Shown here one piece after another: positions 22,101 to 35,543 of a DNA stretch of 64,000 nucleotides. A model generated the notes under the pieces. It had not been told where the DNA came from and searched no databases. It worked only from the letters and a program-made list of their open reading frames with translations. The position numbers and the translations under genes were made by a program. The stretch is from Rosa chinensis. Its lineage: Eukaryota > Streptophyta > Magnoliopsida > Rosales > Rosaceae. The stretch is taken from contig NC_037093.1 of the NCBI RefSeq assembly GCF_002994745.2, forward strand, positions 66,235,510-66,299,509. The letters are read 5' to 3'. Positions within the stretch are counted from its first letter, which is position 1, and every line of letters begins with the position of its first letter.

Positions 22101-22372
22101 AAGATAAGATCTTGATAATATTTCATCGATCACTCTACCCAAAACCCACACCTGCATTCATGGCGGTGGGGAAATTACCGGCACTAAAAGTCATATATTT
22201 ACACACTACGACACTCACCACAAACACCCACACATATCTCATGATCAGACCCAGAATACAAGCAAACAAAAAAACTAGGACCAAAAAGATGAAACCTTTA
22301 AAGATAAGTAATTTAATTTGATTTGATGGGTTTTGGAGAAAAAGACGAGACCTTTCTAATTTAAGCAGCTGA
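19166..22372. other. intergenic; no gene recognised
   Basis: A/T-rich sequence between the LOX relic and HSFB4. Open frames at 21038-21418 and 21599-22043 match no family known to me. A GTAAGT at about 21500 and a TTTTAG at about 21800 could be splice sites of a plus-strand transcript, but there is no conserved product. The part just right of about 22085 is probably the 3' untranslated region of HSFB4. Confidence 0.4.
19567..19638. repeat. imperfect hairpin with AACGTT motifs
   Basis: Left arm CATCTCTAGAGGCAGT (19567-19582) pairs with right arm ACTGTCTCTAGAGATG (19623-19638). Inside, TCTCAACGTTGA and GTCAACGTTG repeat a self-complementary core. Similar TCTCAACGTTG units also occur just upstream at 19502-19545. 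Confidence 0.6.
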
Positions 22373-23660
22373 CTAGCATGTGGATGGGGGCATGAGGTGG
22401 AGACCTAAATCATGATCCTTTTCCAAAATCAAACGCGTCTTGCTTGCTTCCATGGCCATGTGATTCGAGCCGTTGTTGTACTCCGGGTGCAGTCTCTTCT
22501 TAGAATGCAGCAGTGGAACCCCAAACAGTTTGGTCTTGCACCCATTGTTGTTGCTAATATTACCCGGCCGGTCTTCAATAATCGTCACCGAGCTAGTACT
22601 CTTGGACGTGGTGGTGGTGGTTGGTGACGAAACGTTGTTGTTGTTCATCATCACATGGGCCATGGGCTGGTGATGTGGTTGGTTTTGTTTAGGGTTACCG
22701 TGGTAGTACCCCAGAACCTGGTTCAGAGGCTTGTTTATGGCGGCGGAAGAGTTGGTATTGAGTGTGTTTTGTGATGGGTTGCAAAGAAGTAGAGAACCTG
22801 GGTAAGAATTGCTTGGAGCGACAGGCTTGACATGGTTCTGAACGAAGTAGATGATATCGTTGTAGAGCTTTCTCATGTGGTTGAGCTCGGACATAAGCAT
22901 GGTGTTGCTCCTCCTCAGCCTCTCGTTGTCTTCCGATAGAGCTGTCACAGTGTTGGTTGCAACATTACTGCAGTAGCTGGTATTGAGAGGACCACCACCG
23001 CCTGAAGGTGGAGAGGACACGAGTGGCGGCGGCGAGTCGCACCAGTTGGGAAACTGGTCGTCGGAGTCGGAAGGAGAGTTGCTGCCACGACTCGGCTGGA
23101 AGGGGAAGAAGCCGGGACCGGTGACGACGTGGTGGTTCCCGAGCGGCGAATGCGGGTACTGGTGGTGGCCGTGGTGGTGATGGTTGATGGGGAGCTGCGT
23201 CGGCTGAGCCGTCTTGCGCCTGTGGATCTCGCACAGCAAATGCTTCTCGCCTTTCTTGAAAAACTCGTTGGCGAACTCCCACCTGTCCGGTACTATCTTC
23301 CTGAAACCCTAAGATCATGAAAAAAAGGACAGTTTTAGTGCAAAGTTCAAAAACAGAAACGAAAATGATAAATACAAGTATATGTAAAAAACATTTTTAG
23401 CTACATACATAGGTATTGAGCTGGCGGACGAAGCTGGAGAAGTTGTTGTGCTTGAAGTAATTAGGGAGGAGGTCGCGGGCGAACTCCGGAGGGCGCCAGA
23501 CGACGAAGGTGGTGTCGTCTTCTCCCCAAGAGACGATGTGGTCGGTGGCGGGATCGTCGACGAGCTGGTACGTTTTGGTCAGGAACGGAGCCGGGACAGA
23601 TTTGTGGGAGTCCAGAGAGAGGAGTATGCCTTCGCCGCAATTGTCTATCATCAAAGCCAT
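22373..23660 (-). CDS. HSFB4: heat-shock transcription factor B4-like
   Basis: Two exons, 23660-23409 and 23308-22373, with a 100-base intron whose donor is GTATGT and acceptor TTAG; predicted length is 395 residues. The intron falls inside the DNA-binding domain after RQLNTY, the conserved HSF position. The HSF domain runs from [16 protein letters not shown] to [11 protein letters not shown], about residues 20-115. A short class-B oligomerisation helix ([20 protein letters not shown]) follows near 200-225, without the insert of class A. Near the C terminus KTKLFGVPL is the LFGV repressor motif of class B, and a KKRLH basic cluster follows. HSFB4 (SCHIZORIZA in Arabidopsis) acts in the nucleus as a repressor in root stem-cell patterning; the start and end motifs fit B4 better than B1 or B2. 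Confidence 0.93.
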
Positions 23661-26600
23661 GAGAACCGGGCGGAGATAGAGAGAGAGATCTGAGGAAGGA
23701 AGAGAAATGAAAGAGGGGTTTAAGAAGAGAGTGAGAGTGAGAAAGACTGGGTGGATTGACGGATAAAAATGGAGGAAAAAGGAGAGTTGTGGTGGTACTG
23801 TGGTATTTGTTTTTGTTTTTGTTTTTGGTTGGGTTTTGGGGTTTTAAATATTTGGAAATGATCGATCCCTTCTCGGTTTATGGTAGTGAGAGAATATGTG
23901 TCTGAGTCTGGGAGTGTGAAATAAGGGCCTTTCAAGACAAACCCGTGACCCCTCTCCCCTTCCTCTCTCTCTCTCTCTTTCTTTGTTTTTGTACACTAGT
24001 ACTGACAAATTGATCCCGCGCACACCCACTTAAAAATCACGAACAGGTGAAGAGCAGTGTGCTGTGCCCTTTGTCTTTTCAAATTTACCATTTCATCCAA
24101 TTCTTTCCCCTTCCCTTAATTAGGGTTTGATTTAGGGGCCTATAATCTCTTTGTTTCTTTGCTTTCTTTTGCTAATGGCTCTTGATTCTCTTGTGCATAT
24201 CTTGGGTTGGGATTCTCTTTTTCCGTATGTCTCTTCTTGTTTGTCCAAAAATGATGTATGGGGTTTTCATGATGTCTTTCTAGTTTGATAAAAAATTACT
24301 CGATGAAGTATATGAACACAATGTCTATATGATATTACATTGTCTTCTGTTTTATGAAATTAGAGAAAATGATCCGTAACTGAAAAGTAAAGGGACATAC
24401 TACTCCTTAATTTTCAACAAACATTGAAAATTTTTCTAACAAAATGGCTAATAAGGTCTAATTATTTATCTCTTTAACTATCAACCTCAATTTTCAATTT
24501 TCACAAATAAACAACCCAATTGGAGTATTTAAGATAGAAAATTAGATCATTTTAAAAAACTATTCTTCTTGACCTAACTAGGTTAGCTTATAAGATTAAA
24601 AATTATCTCATAATTCTATCTTTTTACTGATTTATATTTTGTTATCCATACTAATTGTTGGATAACATTCTCTCACGTACATATTTTCACATCATGAATT
24701 ATTTTAAGTAATAGTTGTGAAACAAAATAGATAATTTAGAGAAGTTATAATTTTTTCTCCACAATTTTATGAAAATGAAAGAGACAGAGCAATGAACATT
24801 CCCTAATGCCATAAATGCAACTAGAGCTCCTATACAGATTTCTAAGCATTAATTACGACTGAAAAACATTACGACAACAATTCTTGTAGACTAACCAAGC
24901 TACCTACATGTAAGCCTAGGTAAAGATGGAGCTTAGACTTGAGTGCTCGACTTAATTAAGTGTAAGAAAACACAGATGCATCGTTAATTGTAGAGAATCT
25001 TGAGAAGAAGGGTATTTTGGGTCAATGGAGTATAAACTATATTATTACTCGGGTAATGTAAAAAAGAAAAAAAGATGGAAGAAAGGAAAAGGAAAGGTAA
25101 TTGGGGGTCTCTCACCCGTCTCTCACGTCAAACGAGTGTTCTCTTTTCAATTTGTAGGTTTCCTTTTGTTTGTTTTTAATATGCTACTCTCCTGCTCCAA
25201 CCGAACCAAACACAGTTTCCAATTTCTAATCCCCATCATTTTCTTCCTTTTTCTCTTTCTAGTTTCTACTACTACTAACATACAGCTCTCTAGCAGATAT
25301 AAGGTAAAGGATACATCGAACTACGTGATGGGATTTAAAGCCTGTGTATTGTATTCTTCTCATTCATTACGACATTTCTTCCTTCTCTTCTCTTCTACTT
25401 CTGTTGCCCTTTCTTCCATTTCTTTCTCTCTCTACCTTTCCTTCTTCTTCTTCTTCTTTATTTTTTTTTCCAGTTTTTTCCCCATAACATTCCAAACTTC
25501 AATATGAATGATTTATCATAAGGCCTAGTCGACCTAGACACTGCTCTTCTTTCTCTCTCTGACCACTATTACCTTTTACTCACTAACTTACAATACCATG
25601 CACCACCCTCACTCTTTGGCCCTTTAGCCTGCTCGATCTGTTCTCTCTCTCTCTCTCTGCTGCTTTCATAAGGTTCCAACTTTGGCTCCTTCTTCTCCAT
25701 CGGCTCGGCTTCTCCTTTTGGCTGACGTGTCCAGGTGATCGATTGAATTATTGGCCTTAAAAGTTTCCTTAAAAAAAAAAATTGTTACAGATTTCTTTAA
25801 TTTCCTCCTCTTCTCTCATTGTAATGGCCCAAGAAATATTCTTTCATTTTGCTCGCTAATCGGGCTACTAATTAACAAAGATGACACCCAGTTAACAGTA
25901 ATACAATTCTAAGAGTGAAGGTGTGAAACCAATATGGTTTTTCTTTACTAGAATTACAAAAAATCAGTTCTCTCGAGGGTGAGAATTCGAGGCATATTTT
26001 ATTTTACGGTTTCTAACACTGGTATATGATAACAATGATTATTATAAACTTCTTTTCAAAGACGGGGTTTTCAGAGTTGTTTTTTTACATTAACTTAAGT
26101 GTCAAAATTGATTAATTGAATGTGACAAATTATCTGACTAGCTAGCTTAGATTGCATGGAAGTCACTGTAATTGAGTGGGCACCGAGGAATCCTATAAAA
26201 GTAAGGAAATAACGGATTTAATTTGTGATTTAGGTAAAAAGACTGACTGCAAGAGAGGATAGGGTAAGGGAGGGGTAGGGGAGTAGGGACGCAATCAGGT
26301 GTTCTCTTCCAGGAACAAAGTGAAAACAATAGGAAAATGATGACTAATTATATCACAAAGATCCTCAACTGATTATTTTGATCATTGCCCATCATATATT
26401 CTCTCATTATTGTAAAAAGAAAAGTTAAAACTCATAAACTGTCCCATTTCTTTTCACTTCTGCCACCATCTCCCTCCCCGCTTCAAATAGATGTAGATCA
26501 ATACATTTAGGGTAAGGTAAACCCGGTATTAATGTTAAGTTTGAAAAATGCATTATAGCCATAATATATAGAACTGGATAAATATGCCTGATCACTGTTA

Positions 26601-29600
26601 CAAAAGGAGAGACACGTACTTGTATTTGAAAAGCATTTTTGATCATCTCCCTTTTGGGCAAGTATAGATTAGTAATACCCCTGATCTAAAAAAGGAGTAA
26701 TACAAAAAATCAATTTGATACAAAAGCATTTCAAGCATCGAAAAGGAAAAAGAATACAAGAATGGGTTATTGCCCCACGAAATATCTCTGCATTTAACTA
26801 TTCATATATATGCATGTGAGACTGGCAAAATGCAGAAGGTTAGGGTTTTAGAAAAGGGAATTGATATAGAAAATAGCACGAAGAGATGTCCGCTTCAAGT
26901 CCCGATATTCAATTAAAATGGGAAATGGTTCCTTTGATAACCAGCTAAGCTAGCTAGCCAGCATAAGATCGAAGAAGAAAAACACAGGCACTGAGACACA
27001 CACCTTCTAAGTTCTTACACTTTGTTGGCCATTCTCTTTCTTTAATTCCCAGCTGGGTAGCCAAAAACAAAAACACACGGAACCTAACCCTGCAGCTGAG
27101 AGAGAGAGAGAGAGAGAGAGAGAGCAGCGCTGCAGAGTTCTGGACCGTTTCAGCGGCTGACATGGAAACAGTAGGTAAGTAGTAGCAGCTAGTAGTCCTT
27201 TTAATTTTGATGTGGTTCTCTTCTCTCTGTGGGTTTACCATTCTCGTGATTCTTGTTTTGTTTTCTTTCTCTGCACAACGTATATTTATTGCCACCCCAC
27301 AGGACCCTTATTCATGTTACATGCACATTTTTGGGAATTATTATTTTTTGGCCATACATTTTTGGGGAATATTACCCCCACCTATATACATTGTAGAAAT
27401 CCTCAGCTCACACAAACCCAGTAACCTATAAGCACTGTTAATGTATATTTAATCAATTGGGACAACATAACAACAACGGATTCAAATTCAATTTCAAAAC
27501 GCATGAATCTAGCATATGGAGATTGTTCAAACTCTTTGTCCTTTAAGATTTTGCACATTGGAGATTCCATGATTAGTAAAAAAAAAAAAAAACCGGCCGG
27601 CTAGGTATTTAACAAAAGTGATAATGATCAAATTATTAAACAATTTCGGATTTACAAATATATGTTCACATAGTTCTTATGCATGGATCATAGGGAGTTT
27701 AAACAGACCTATACATGATTACTTGCATGCAATTTTCAAAACCAAGCTTAACCTAGTGAAGACTTACTACAGGAAAAATCACAACAGTGGATTAGCTAGC
27801 TTAATCAAGAAAGCGATAATAATTTAAACCCATGCATTAAGAGCTAGAAATTAGTCAATTACAGAAGTAAGAAATGTTGAATCGTCGGTAAACATAGACA
27901 TGTTGAATCGTCGGTAAACATAGACAGATGAGGGTCCACAGAGTATGGAGATCTCGAAAAACAAACAACGCTGAATAATTTCACAAGTTCAATGTCAGGA
28001 ATTCAGACATATATGATCCTTCTTCACCGAGCCCACCACCACCATCACTACCTAAATCATCTCTCTCTCTCTCTCTCTCCATTGTCCAGTCTAGTCTAAT
28101 ACTCATCAATCTCTCTCTCTTCTCTCTGTATATGATGTGTGCTGAAGAGCAAGAAGATTCTATTCCAATTTCTAAAACGCAGTGAAAGTGAAACCAAAAC
28201 CCCACCTCCTCTCACATGACCACCGCCGATACCTAGCTTCCAAAAAACAATAAAATCTCTTAAATTATTTCTACTGAAAAACCAAGCTTTTTGTCATTTT
28301 TTTCTTAATCAGCCTTATTATACTGTCTGAGAATGAGAATTTCAAGGAAAGACAACTTAAACCGCAGAGCGAATACGGATAAAACCACATATTTAAAATG
28401 TGATTTATGGGTAATGGCACTTTTGAATTATAATAAGGACCATAGAGACGTCTACATACACACTAGCTTAACTCTATCTTCCTTCTTTCTAAATCTAAAA
28501 AAATCAAACTCTGTATTCTATTTCCATACGACAGAGCTACTACAAGGTTCTTTTTCTTTCTCTTCTCTCTTCTCGCACTCTCTTTTGTCTCTTTTACTAA
28601 CTTCTTCCCTGCAACACAAAACCCTATTAACCATTTTTATTATTATTGCTCCAATCGAATATATATGTGTTCTGTGTACGTTCAATGAAACTTGATCGTA
28701 TCAGTAATAATAATAATTATAATAGTATAGAATCGGGGCAGACCAGTGATGGATGGGGGGGTGTTTGAATTGGGTCAAACAAAGCGCAATGATAATATTA
28801 GGTTTCGAATCCTGCAGGTGCTTATTTTTCTTCTAAGAGCTTAGACAAAAACAAAAATTCAAAAAGGTCACGAGGGGATCATATATTTCTACATATATGT
28901 GGATCCTGAGCACGAGCAAATGGGCATGCATTAAGGATCCGACAAGATACCCGTTTGTCTTTGATCTACATAAATATTAATGTACCCAGGTTCTTTGTCC
29001 ATTGTGTTGTTAATGTATGAGACTGACGTTTCTAGGGCTTCTTCTCATGTTCTATATTTATCGATCACATGCATGATGCATCGATCCTTCTCTTCTTCAG
29101 TCACACAGAGCATCCCACTTCCATGAGTGCATGCATGAATGAGAAACTACTCGATCAAACTAGTGTTTGGAATTATTACAGAAAGAATTTACCTCTGAGG
29201 TAAAAACTTTAATTAGGTGGGTGAAAAATGTTTCTCCCCGGATTAGGAAATATGGAGAGGTTAGAATTGAGAATTAACTTATTGGCAGTATCCGACTGCG
29301 AATTATTAGTATCCTTATGAAGTTATGATTACTAAAGCAAATCGTTCTTATCTTCTGCGTATACCCGCGCTTTATAGCTAAGTTTCCTAAAGCTTGTTAC
29401 CACTTTAGGTGGTACTGACTTTACATAAAGAAAATACATTAACTTGGTTTTATTTTTCAAGTATTTTGATATTCGAATTGGGGTGAGAAAGTCACTATAT
29501 ATGAAATTAAAATAGGTTAGGATAATGTAATATTTAGTTTCCATGCAAAAGTTCTTGAATTCATACAAAAAAGACATTATAAAGCAGCTTCCTAGCTTCT

Positions 29601-31239
29601 CAGAGACTAAGAGAGCAATCTAAGGTCCAAAGGGTCGTCATCAAATACTAAAAAATAATGCATGTAGCTAGACTTGCATGGCCTCGATCAATCTATTTTC
29701 TTTTCAATGAAGAAATAAAGTTAATTTTAACTCGCTTTATAAAATTTACATTAAAAGGAGAGAAGAACAAGACTTGTCTTTCAATTCCTCCACTACTATC
29801 TTTTCTTTTAATTTTCACCTCCTTTCCCTTTTCTTTCTTTCTCTCTTCTTTGTTAAAGTCTTAAAGCCATTCGTTCATCTTCTACGTTAAAAAGAGATAG
29901 ATGAGATCCTTCTATAAACGTGTGAGAGCGACTTTACTTCATTCTGAGTATATTCTACTTGCATGGATGTACTAGTAGAAGCTATACAAACTGCTTGCGC
30001 ACCAAGTTAATGTAAACGAAATTTGCCATTAATCATGATGATCATCCATCAATCCATAATATAATGTATGATATGATATTGGGGCCTGAGATTCCACTAA
30101 TAACATACTTTTAGTCGGTGCCATTATTCCTATATCAACCATGGCCGACCCTAGCTCGCATGTCTTATAAACATGGACCCCCAATTAGATATAAGTTTGA
30201 GGACATGCAAATCTTTGTCTATGACCTAAACATGATTAACACGAAAAAGTGTGACTCATCGAATGTCAAAAGAAGACAATTTTCTGAGTTGGGTTTTAAT
30301 CAGAATTTAGAAGGTGATCGATCATATAAAGGACTTAAAGGACACTTATATATTGGGGGGAACATAAAGGCTGTTGGATCACATGCACATCACATTCTTT
30401 TTCTTCTCTTCTCTTCTCTTCTTTTTATACTGTGGCTGATGAACGTTAAAGAGAAAAAAGGTCCCACGGCTCAAGGCTGCTGCAAATTCAATTAGCTTAA
30501 TAGCTTGCTTAATACTACTACTACTTGTTTCAGTTCTTCTTCCTCAATCCAAGGGATTATGCGAGATGATGAAAGCTGATCGGGACCCTCCATCATCTTC
30601 ATTGCCATCATTTCATGCATATATGTAGAGCTAGCTAGGTTGAAGAAGACCCACCTCACACTCACAGTCACACACAGCTCTGTATCTGCTATCTGATAAA
30701 ATCCATTAGTTGCAAAGCCAAAGTAGCTATAGATTAAAGTGCCATTTTCTTCTGAGGACAGCGAATATTGCTGCATCATTTAGAATAAGAAATGTCTCAT
30801 CGATATTCGGTGAAAACTAGATAATTATCTATATTTGATTGGTATATTATTGTCAAGTGATAAGAAAATCATTTGCATTAGTGTTGCGGTTGATCCCGAC
30901 TGGATCTACTGCATCCAATATTTTCTTGTTTTTGGTCTGTTAATTATATTATTGTTTCAGTAACTACGTATAAATATGAAGAAATATCCGCCTGATTTCT
31001 GTAGTCATAAAAATATTACTGCCACCCTTTCAAAAAAAAAAAAAATTACTGCCACCTAATTATCCACTAAAGAAACCCTTTTGTGGCTGCTCAATCATGT
31101 CAAGCCATAAAGCTTCCAAGTGATCTGGTGCAAAATCATTCAACGTACTGAAACACAAAATTGACCGGTTGATCGAGCAGATGAATGTTAGTTAACGTTC
31201 TTTCGCTTTGAAAAGGAATAATGCAAATCGCCTTTTACT
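23661..31239. other. gene-poor stretch upstream of HSFB4
   Basis: No coding gene is supported. It holds pyrimidine-rich tracts (about 25400-25680), short GA/CT microsatellites near 27102-27124 and 28060-28080, and many in-frame stops. None of the common plant miRNA sequences I looked for by eye was present. A SINE-like B box, GGTTTCGAATCC, occurs at about 28800. Its nearness to HSFB4 makes distal regulatory sequence possible. Confidence 0.4.
23843..23850 (-). promoter_or_regulatory. possible TATA box of HSFB4
   Basis: TATTTAAA on the minus strand lies about 185 bases upstream of the ATG. That would allow a pyrimidine-rich leader of about 150 bases, and the sequence between is C/T-rich on the minus strand. 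Position is the only support. Confidence 0.3.
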
Positions 31240-31368
31240 AAATCTGTTATTATGTATTCTCACTCCCTAAGATCGAGGTCATGGGTTTGAGTCACCATGA
31301 GAGTAAGAGTGAAATTCTTTAATCATCTTTTTTTAAAAAAAATATAAAAAAAAATCTGTTATTATGTA
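31240..31368 (+). mobile_element. short SINE-like insertion with 17-bp TSD
   Basis: AAATCTGTTATTATGTA occurs at 31240-31256 and 31352-31368. The 95 bases between end in an A-rich tail and contain GGGTTTGAGTCACC, close to a Pol III B box (GGTTCGANNCC). No A box is obvious, so it is probably a 5'-truncated tRNA-derived SINE. Confidence 0.75.
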
Positions 31369-34300
31369 CTCAATTTCATATTTTTTTTTAAAGGGACTCA
31401 ATTTCATATATTATGTCCAGTCAAATCCTCATTGTCACTATATATATAAATAAAAAATATAAAAAATCTGACTCAGTTTTGTTGTTTGGTTTCACTATTT
31501 TTGTTTTTTTACTATAAATATAGGTATTAGTGTTTCAGAAATATCAAGATTTAAGTTTCTCACTATTTTCCACTTCTATGACAAGCATGTACAAGGAGAT
31601 GAGCCAATAATAAACAAAGTCGACCCAACAACATCCACCATGCAACTAATTAATTAATCAAGTCCAAGGCATTGAAGAAGAGGAAGTCATGCATCACCCC
31701 TTTAAGAGGCTTCGATGAGATTAATATTTATTTTGTGGAAGGAGCACTAGGAGCTTCTAAGTTAGATCTGAAGAGGTTATGGACAAGGACGTGAAGTTAA
31801 GGTGGCCTGGTTTTCAATATATTTCTAGGACCACCACCATATATACTATCACTTGGTAGCTAGCTACTGCTGCCAAAAGTCGAATCAACAATAGCATTAA
31901 ACATTCAACATGTTGATCCTATGCCTTAGCTATGTGACACTTTCAATTTTGGATTTTATTAATTTACGCTAAATCTAAGGGTCATATCGTTCCAAGGACC
32001 ATGGGATGAGTACAAATGTATGAGACAATTAAGGTTCAACCCCTAATGTAAATGGTTGTGGAACTTTGAACTGTAAAGTGCTCTATTTTGGATGCATGAC
32101 CTTTCGAATTAGACACTGTCTTTTTCTTTTTTGAAACATAAAATAGAATAACTTTAATTTCTGGTGGGGGGCCTCATATTATTGATCGAGGATCTTATTG
32201 ACATGCATATATATGTTGCATGATCGATTCAACAAGTTGGAGATGGAAGCTACTTAATCAGGTTTCTTTATACGCACGAATCCTAAACTATAGAGATCTG
32301 TGAAGCCTGCACTCCACACTAATTGTTTTTCCTTCCGTAATAATCACCAAATTACTAGGCAGTGGTTTGGCGGATATGGAAAATGGTAAAACTCCAAGAC
32401 ATTTCAGATTAGAACTAGTAGAACATGGTGGCATGCAAACGGTTAACTTTCACAGTAGTAATTTACTAACAACGAAATGAAATTATTGTTAGATTTATAC
32501 TTTCTTTTTTATTCAAAGTCTTATACTTATTCGTGGCCCAGTTTTGGTAAATTTCAAAAGAAATGATAATATATAATAATTTTCAAACTTATTTTTTTCC
32601 GATATTTGTTCGTAAGTAGGTTGTGGGGAGTTCAAAACTTGTAGATCTTAATTCTTCACTTCTTTATTAGTTTGCAAATTGCAAGAGTGAGACTAAACCT
32701 ATGTTATTTTCTTCTCTTCGATCATATACGTCTGATTCTCTACGCACCTACATGAATCATCAGTATCTTACGCTATGTACAGTGAGAGTAAATAAATGCA
32801 AGTATACATATATCACCTCTTAACTAGACTTAAAAGATAAAGCTACTGAAAAACAGAAACCCCTAAAGCAGGCAGGAAGCATGGCTATCAGATCACAAAA
32901 GCTCATCTGTTCGCTTTAGGATTAAAATGGGATATGGAATAACTTTTGACAGTGAGAGAGAGAATATTGAGTTGGAGCCCTAAATATACTTTCACTAACA
33001 TACGAACGTCTGGTGAAAAGAAGGCAAAGAGATACAAAGTGGAATGAAGCCATGAAAAGGCTGGGCAGAGTCCCTACAATGGAAACAAGGAAAGAGGAAA
33101 GAAAGAAAGAAAGTGAAGCCCAAAAAATTAAAACCTACAGCTTTATAGGGAATAAGGAGGAGTTTTCAGAATGATTGAGCCTGAACCAAAGTGAGTTTCA
33201 ATCTTCCTCAATATTTGAAATTCATATAATAATTCAGTAGCTAGTGGATCCAAATGTTAAAGATTTCATGAGGGTTTTAGAATTTAGGAAAGAAAAGGTA
33301 AAGTGAATATATGATCGAGTATGAGTTTGACAGGACGGAGTTCGGCTATGGGGTTTGCGGTGGTGGAAGTGGAGGTGGGAATCATAATGATCGATAATTG
33401 TTGTAATAATAATAGAGCTAGCTTAGATATATAGTTTACAATCATGGGGTAAGCATATTCACTTTCTTCTTTGTCATCACTTTCTAGGGCATGATTAGAT
33501 AAAAGTTTTTCAATCTTCTCCCTCCAATTCTATTCCCTCAAACTAAAGCTACTAATTAACTCCCAATTCCCTCCTACTTTTCTGCAACACCACACCGTCC
33601 AAAAGCTCCAAAACCATAAGCTTCCTTCCCAAGATTCATACCATGAAGAAAATAAGCTCAGCTTTATATTACTATTGACATCAATTAATAACTAACATTG
33701 GGCTGCGTTTTCTCTGGCTAATTGGCTTGGCTCCGCTATTCAACTCTGTGGTGTAATTCAGCAAAAGAATAAGGGATTTATAATACTTTGTAAACACAAT
33801 GCGAGAAGGTATGTAAAGCTCAATATGATCAAAGAATTGTCATGTAGAGAGATAAACAATGAAGATAAAAAACAATATCACTTGCCTTGGTAACTCAATT
33901 AAGTTGCTGAGGATGGGGCGATTTCTAAATTGGTTTAGGATGCGTCTTAATTACTAGTTCAAACTCTTTCAATGTAATCTACAAAAAATGTCATTTCCAA
34001 TTTCTTTTTCCCCTTGTTGAGCAAAAGATCAAATCCGCCCATTGCAGTTGTGATAATAGCCCATCTCTTTAATGACATATGTTTTTGCTATTCTTCATAT
34101 TGCAGGCCAGTCCAGTTGTTTGATTAGGCCCATGTATCGACTTTTCTGGATCGGAATATGGAGGACTCTGCAATTCAATGTTGTTATGCATCTTCACTCT
34201 TTCGCAACACCTCAATTCGAAATAACAATCAAAGTTGCCACAATTGAAGACAACGGTGGTCTAGGTGTGTCTATACATGTTTTACCATGGAATTTCAGTA

Positions 34301-34886
34301 TTGGGTCAATTGGATATTCTACATATCATGTTTTACCATTGGTGTGACGAAGAAACATGAAAGTTTGAATAACAATGGGGGGTTTGACACCATGGGAGGT
34401 GCCATCACTGTCATAGGAGCACCCGTGAAATGCAATGACATACCGAAATATGTTAAAACTCTTATAACACTAATTTTTCTTCAAACTCTCATGTACTACA
34501 CCATTTATAGAGGATGTTTTTTTGAAACACGTTTCAATTGACAGAATACCCAACTTCAAATGGCTTTATATTTTTTTATAAATTTTTTTTTTTTTACTTT
34601 GAAAATTAAAAAAAAATTTGAGTCATGGTTTTATAGTTTCATCAATTTAAAAAATATTTTAAAATCATGTTTTCAAATTTGGTGAAAAAATCAAAACATG
34701 TAATTTTGGGCAAAAATTGTGTTTTATAGTTCACTTTTTGTTTTGTTTTTGGGGTCAGTTTCTACAAGGTTGAGACATGATTTTTCACGTTGAGAATAAA
34801 TAAATCATTAATTAGAACCTAAGGAACATGATAAAAAAAATTAGAGTTTTAAGATTACAGCAATGACTAAAATGAAATCTATATAA
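31369..34886. other. intergenic; no gene recognised
   Basis: AT-rich sequence with no conserved frame. The frame at 34072-34347 and the one overlapping it give no familiar domain. Confidence 0.4.
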
Positions 34887-35068
34887 GGCCTGCTCACCTA
34901 AGGGACAGTTTTTAAGGGACTGTGAGGGACAAGTGAATCTGACGGCTGAAAATAAATACACAGTTTTAAGTTGTTATAATTTCTGCTTTCATATTTAATA
35001 CATGTAGTTGAGATGCACTTGTCTCTCACAGTCTCTTAAAACTGTCCCTTAAGTGAGCAAATCTGGTC
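34887..35068. mobile_element. Harbinger-like MITE, 182 bp
   Basis: The left arm has CTCACCTAAGGGACAGTTTT and the right arm, reversed, has CTCACTTAAGGGACAGTTTT. The arms pair over about 50 bases (GGGACTGTGAGGGACAAGTG against AGAGACTGTGAGAGACAAGTG). TAA flanks both ends (34884-34886 and 35069-35071). Confidence 0.7.
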
Positions 35069-35543
35069 TAAGTAATACGAAACATCAATTCTACATTGCA
35101 CTGTATTCGAGTACCACAAGGTCTTAAGAGTTCGCCATACAAGTTATTGCACTAAAAAGACAAAACATAAGAAAAACGATTGACAGATGTGATTTGTACA
35201 TAGAAATTGCTACTCTAACCAACATACTCCATCAAGAAAATTAGTACTAGGAGCTCCGAAGGCGCCTCTTTTTGGGGGGTTTCATCTGATTAGATTTGCT
35301 CAACAAGTCAAAACAAAGCATTTCGGACTTCATATGGAAATATACAGATATGGGAATTTCAAGATACAAAATTGGAGACATAAATGCTAATATTCACAAA
35401 AGGCTAAACCCAATCCAAGTCTTTACTTGATCGCCCCTATTAGGATGGCCGGCCAAATAGGATATTCAAGCAAGTAATGATCAAATGACAACAACAACGC
35501 ATATGACTACATAAGATTACAGCTTGACAATGAAGCAGTCACA

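Noticed and set aside
25025..25507. 160-residue frame with a hydrophobic core and Phe/Ser run
   Set aside because: It lies in pyrimidine-rich sequence with no family similarity; a poly-CT tract explains the Phe/Ser bias.
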